The notes below the pieces were generated by a model. That model was not told the DNA's origin, did no database searches, and saw nothing but the letters and a program-made list of their open reading frames with translations. Both the position numbers and the translations under genes were made by a program. This document shows positions 62,508 through 64,000 of a DNA stretch of 64,000 bases, one piece after another. The number at the start of each line of letters is the position of its first letter. The stretch's first letter is position 1. This DNA is from Oligosphaera ethanolica (GTDB lineage Bacteria; Verrucomicrobiota; Lentisphaeria; Oligosphaerales; Oligosphaeraceae), in contig NZ_JAUSVL010000001.1 of NCBI RefSeq assembly GCF_030814695.1, positions 5,616,227-5,680,226 on the forward strand. Reading direction: 5' to 3'.

Positions 62508-63836
62508 TCAGCCTGCGGCGTTGGGCAGGAATGCGCCCATGCCAAGCAGGCGCCGCTGCAGTTCGGCGACCGCGAAGCCGCGCGTGGTCGTCTGCTGTTC
62601 GATGGCGATGGCCGCGGCCATGCCAGCGGCCTGGCCCGTGATGTAACAGCCTGGCATTACCCGGATGGATCCCTGGATCTTGCGGTCACTGCTGATGCAG
62701 CGGCCGGCGACCAGCAAGTTGTCCATGCCACGCGGTGTTAGGCAGCGATAGGGAATGCCGTAACTCTCGCCCTTGCCGTAGCGCAGGGTCTTGCGGAACT
62801 CTTCTTCAAACTCGGCGTACTTCGTGGTGTCGGGCTTGGACGGATGGATGTCCACCGGGTAGCAGTAGCGCCCGATTTCGTCAGCAAAAACCGCACGGGC
62901 AATAAAATCGTCCACATTGAGGACGTAGTCGCCCTGCACACGCCGGCTCTCGCGGATGCCCAGCAGCGACCCGGTCTGCACCAGCACCATCTTCTCGTAG
63001 CCGGGAATGTACTTCTTGTAGAAGGCCTCGAATTCAGGCAGGCGCTGCCGGCCTTCAATGAGGAATTTGGTCAGCGAGCGTTCGTCAGTGGCATCCACGC
63101 CAAAAGCATGGCCGATATTGCCGCCCATGATGTGCTCGCCGACGCGGAACATGCCCGGGTGATGGGGATCGTTGACGGTGAAGAGCTTGTCTTCGGCAAA
63201 GACCTTCATCAGCGTTTCCTGCACCCGCACGCCGGAGTCGCGGAAACGATCCACGTCAATATCCGTCCAGACGCTGCAGAGGGTACCGGGCATCATGCTA
63301 CCGTCCGTGTCGCCCTTCTCGTAAGGCGCACCAGCCCAGGCTGCCAAGTCGCCGTCACCCGTGCAGTCAATGAAGACTTTCGCCTTGACCGCGAAAAAGC
63401 CGCTCTTGGCATTGCAGATCGCGGCTTGTACCACGCCACCATCGTGAAGCACATCCACGACCTGGGTGTGAAAACTGAACTCGACACCCGCCGCCAGCAA
63501 CAGCCGGTCATAGACCCGCTTCAGCAGCTCCGCCGGAATGCTGTTGTCGCCGCCAGGAAAATTCGGCCCCTTCTCCTTGCTCAGCTCTTCGCGGACCTCA
63601 CGACCAATGCCATCGGCGAGAAAGTTGACGCCATCGCCGAACATCATGAACACCGGCACCAGCCCGGCGGTGCCCATGCCACCCAAGCAGGAATGGCCCT
63701 CGGCCAAAAAGACCTTGCGCCCCTGCCGCGCCGCAACCAGCGCCGCCGCCACGCCAGCCGGACCACCGCCCGCGATAAAGACGTCGACATCGTGGCGGAC
63801 CGCTACGCGCTTCTGATACTCAATTTGCTGTGACAT
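62508..63836 (-). CDS. FAD-dependent oxidoreductase
   Basis: 442 residues from MSQQIEYQKRVAVRHD behind AAGGAAC; a start at 63893 is also open. The dinucleotide-binding motif DVFIAGGGPAGVAAALVAAR with the downstream acidic residue (LAEGHSC), the central CTGDGDLAAWAG block and the late RVMPGCYITGQAAGMAAAIA block define the FAD_oxidored family, including putative xanthan-lyase-type and fumarate-reductase-like flavoproteins. Members near polysaccharide genes are thought to oxidise or prepare sugars. The substrate is unknown. It is on the same strand as the beta-helix gene, about 105 bases upstream, so they may be cotranscribed. Confidence 0.85.
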   Translation of the reverse strand: MSQQIEYQKRVAVRHDVDVFIAGGGPAGVAAALVAARQGRKVFLAEGHSCLGGMGTAGLVPVFMMFGDGVNFLADGIGREVREELSKEKGPNFPGGDNSIPAELLKRVYDRLLLAAGVEFSFHTQVVDVLHDGGVVQAAICNAKSGFFAVKAKVFIDCTGDGDLAAWAGAPYEKGDTDGSMMPGTLCSVWTDIDVDRFRDSGVRVQETLMKVFAEDKLFTVNDPHHPGMFRVGEHIMGGNIGHAFGVDATDERSLTKFLIEGRQRLPEFEAFYKKYIPGYEKMVLVQTGSLLGIRESRRVQGDYVLNVDDFIARAVFADEIGRYCYPVDIHPSKPDTTKYAEFEEEFRKTLRYGKGESYGIPYRCLTPRGMDNLLVAGRCISSDRKIQGSIRVMPGCYITGQAAGMAAAIAIEQQTTTRGFAVAELQRRLLGMGAFLPNAAG

Positions 63837-63898
63837 GACTATGTTCCTTCTTTCTGTTCTTTGTCGTGCATGACCATAGCGGCCAGTTCCCAAAGGGC

Positions 63899-64000
63899 TC
63901 AGCCTTCGGCGAATTTCGCCTTCAGCTGCGCCAGTTTATCCAGATAATAGGGGATATTTTCGTCCCGTTGCTGCTCGTCGGCCTCTTCGAGAAGCCGGGC
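63899..64000 (-). CDS. Unknown protein, C-terminal end only
   Basis: The minus strand is open from the window edge and gives 33 residues ending DKLAQLKAKFAEG before TGA. This helical, charged end cannot be assigned. It precedes the FAD oxidoreductase by 62 bases on the same strand and is probably part of the same transcript. Confidence 0.5.
   Translation of the reverse strand, partial: ARLLEEADEQQRDENIPYYLDKLAQLKAKFAEG

Noticed and set aside
1..64000. tRNA or rRNA genes
   Set aside because: I scanned the gaps for cloverleaf and rRNA signatures and saw none; this was by eye, so a covariance search would be needed to be sure.

Overview
This is bacterial, GC-rich chromosomal DNA. The housekeeping part carries rpsB, tsf, pyrH and frr, followed by a convergent orn. 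There are also secreted and cytosolic right-handed beta-helix proteins, a FAD-dependent oxidoreductase, an AlgE-like porin and many formylglycine-generating-enzyme (FGE/SUMF1) domains. That mix suggests a Gram-negative of the Planctomycetes-Verrucomicrobia-Lentisphaerae group, perhaps Lentisphaerota. This is inference from gene content; there is no rRNA or tRNA here to test it.

Bases 1-9,600 are an insertion-sequence graveyard. Pieces of ISNCY-like, IS256 and IS66 elements are stitched together at IS66 ends, and one 623-bp IS66 3' piece is duplicated in tandem. A higBA toxin-antitoxin pair with a coupled phosphotransferase-like kinase lies between two homologous phage tape-measure N termini. 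The second tape-measure gene is broken by a transposase gene, which is itself cut by a complete IS21-family element (6689-9611).

Bases 9,612-12,200 look like a small integron-cassette cluster without an integrase. Two attC-like sites (9719-9779 and 11104-11174) each follow a minus-strand gene (a P-loop ATPase and a DUF4145/zinc-ribbon protein). The start of a third cassette gene is cut off by the IS21 element.

Bases 12,200-22,850 hold a tightly packed minus-strand operon: SNF2-like helicase, DUF4391 protein, type III methyltransferase (Mod), Fic protein, a 113-aa repeat protein, type III restriction subunit (Res) and a 66-aa ORF. Most junctions overlap. It looks like an extended type III restriction or phage-defence island.

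Bases 23,200-38,050 carry a gamma-glutamylcyclotransferase-like gene, then three tandemly duplicated genes with one, two and three FGE/C-type-lectin-fold domains. Most of these domains lack the FGE catalytic cysteines. Next come two overlapping genes for about 1,330-residue DUF4062-NTPase-TPR proteins. One has eleven almost identical 42-residue TPRs; its partner's TPRs have diverged. I consider this block the best candidate for an undescribed conflict or signalling system.

Bases 38,050-45,500 contain transposase remnants, a zinc-ribbon gene behind a consensus promoter, an intact ISL3-type transposase, a hairpin-rich stretch, a GH110-like beta-helix protein and a DUF4143 ATPase remnant. Bases 45,500-64,000 are mostly core genes: a Pif1-like helicase, an ABC-F protein, a small kinase, a DEAD-box helicase, the porin, the rpsB-frr cluster, orn, a large secreted beta-helix protein and a FAD oxidoreductase. 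A 126-bp repeat occurs upstream of the small kinase gene and upstream of rpsB.
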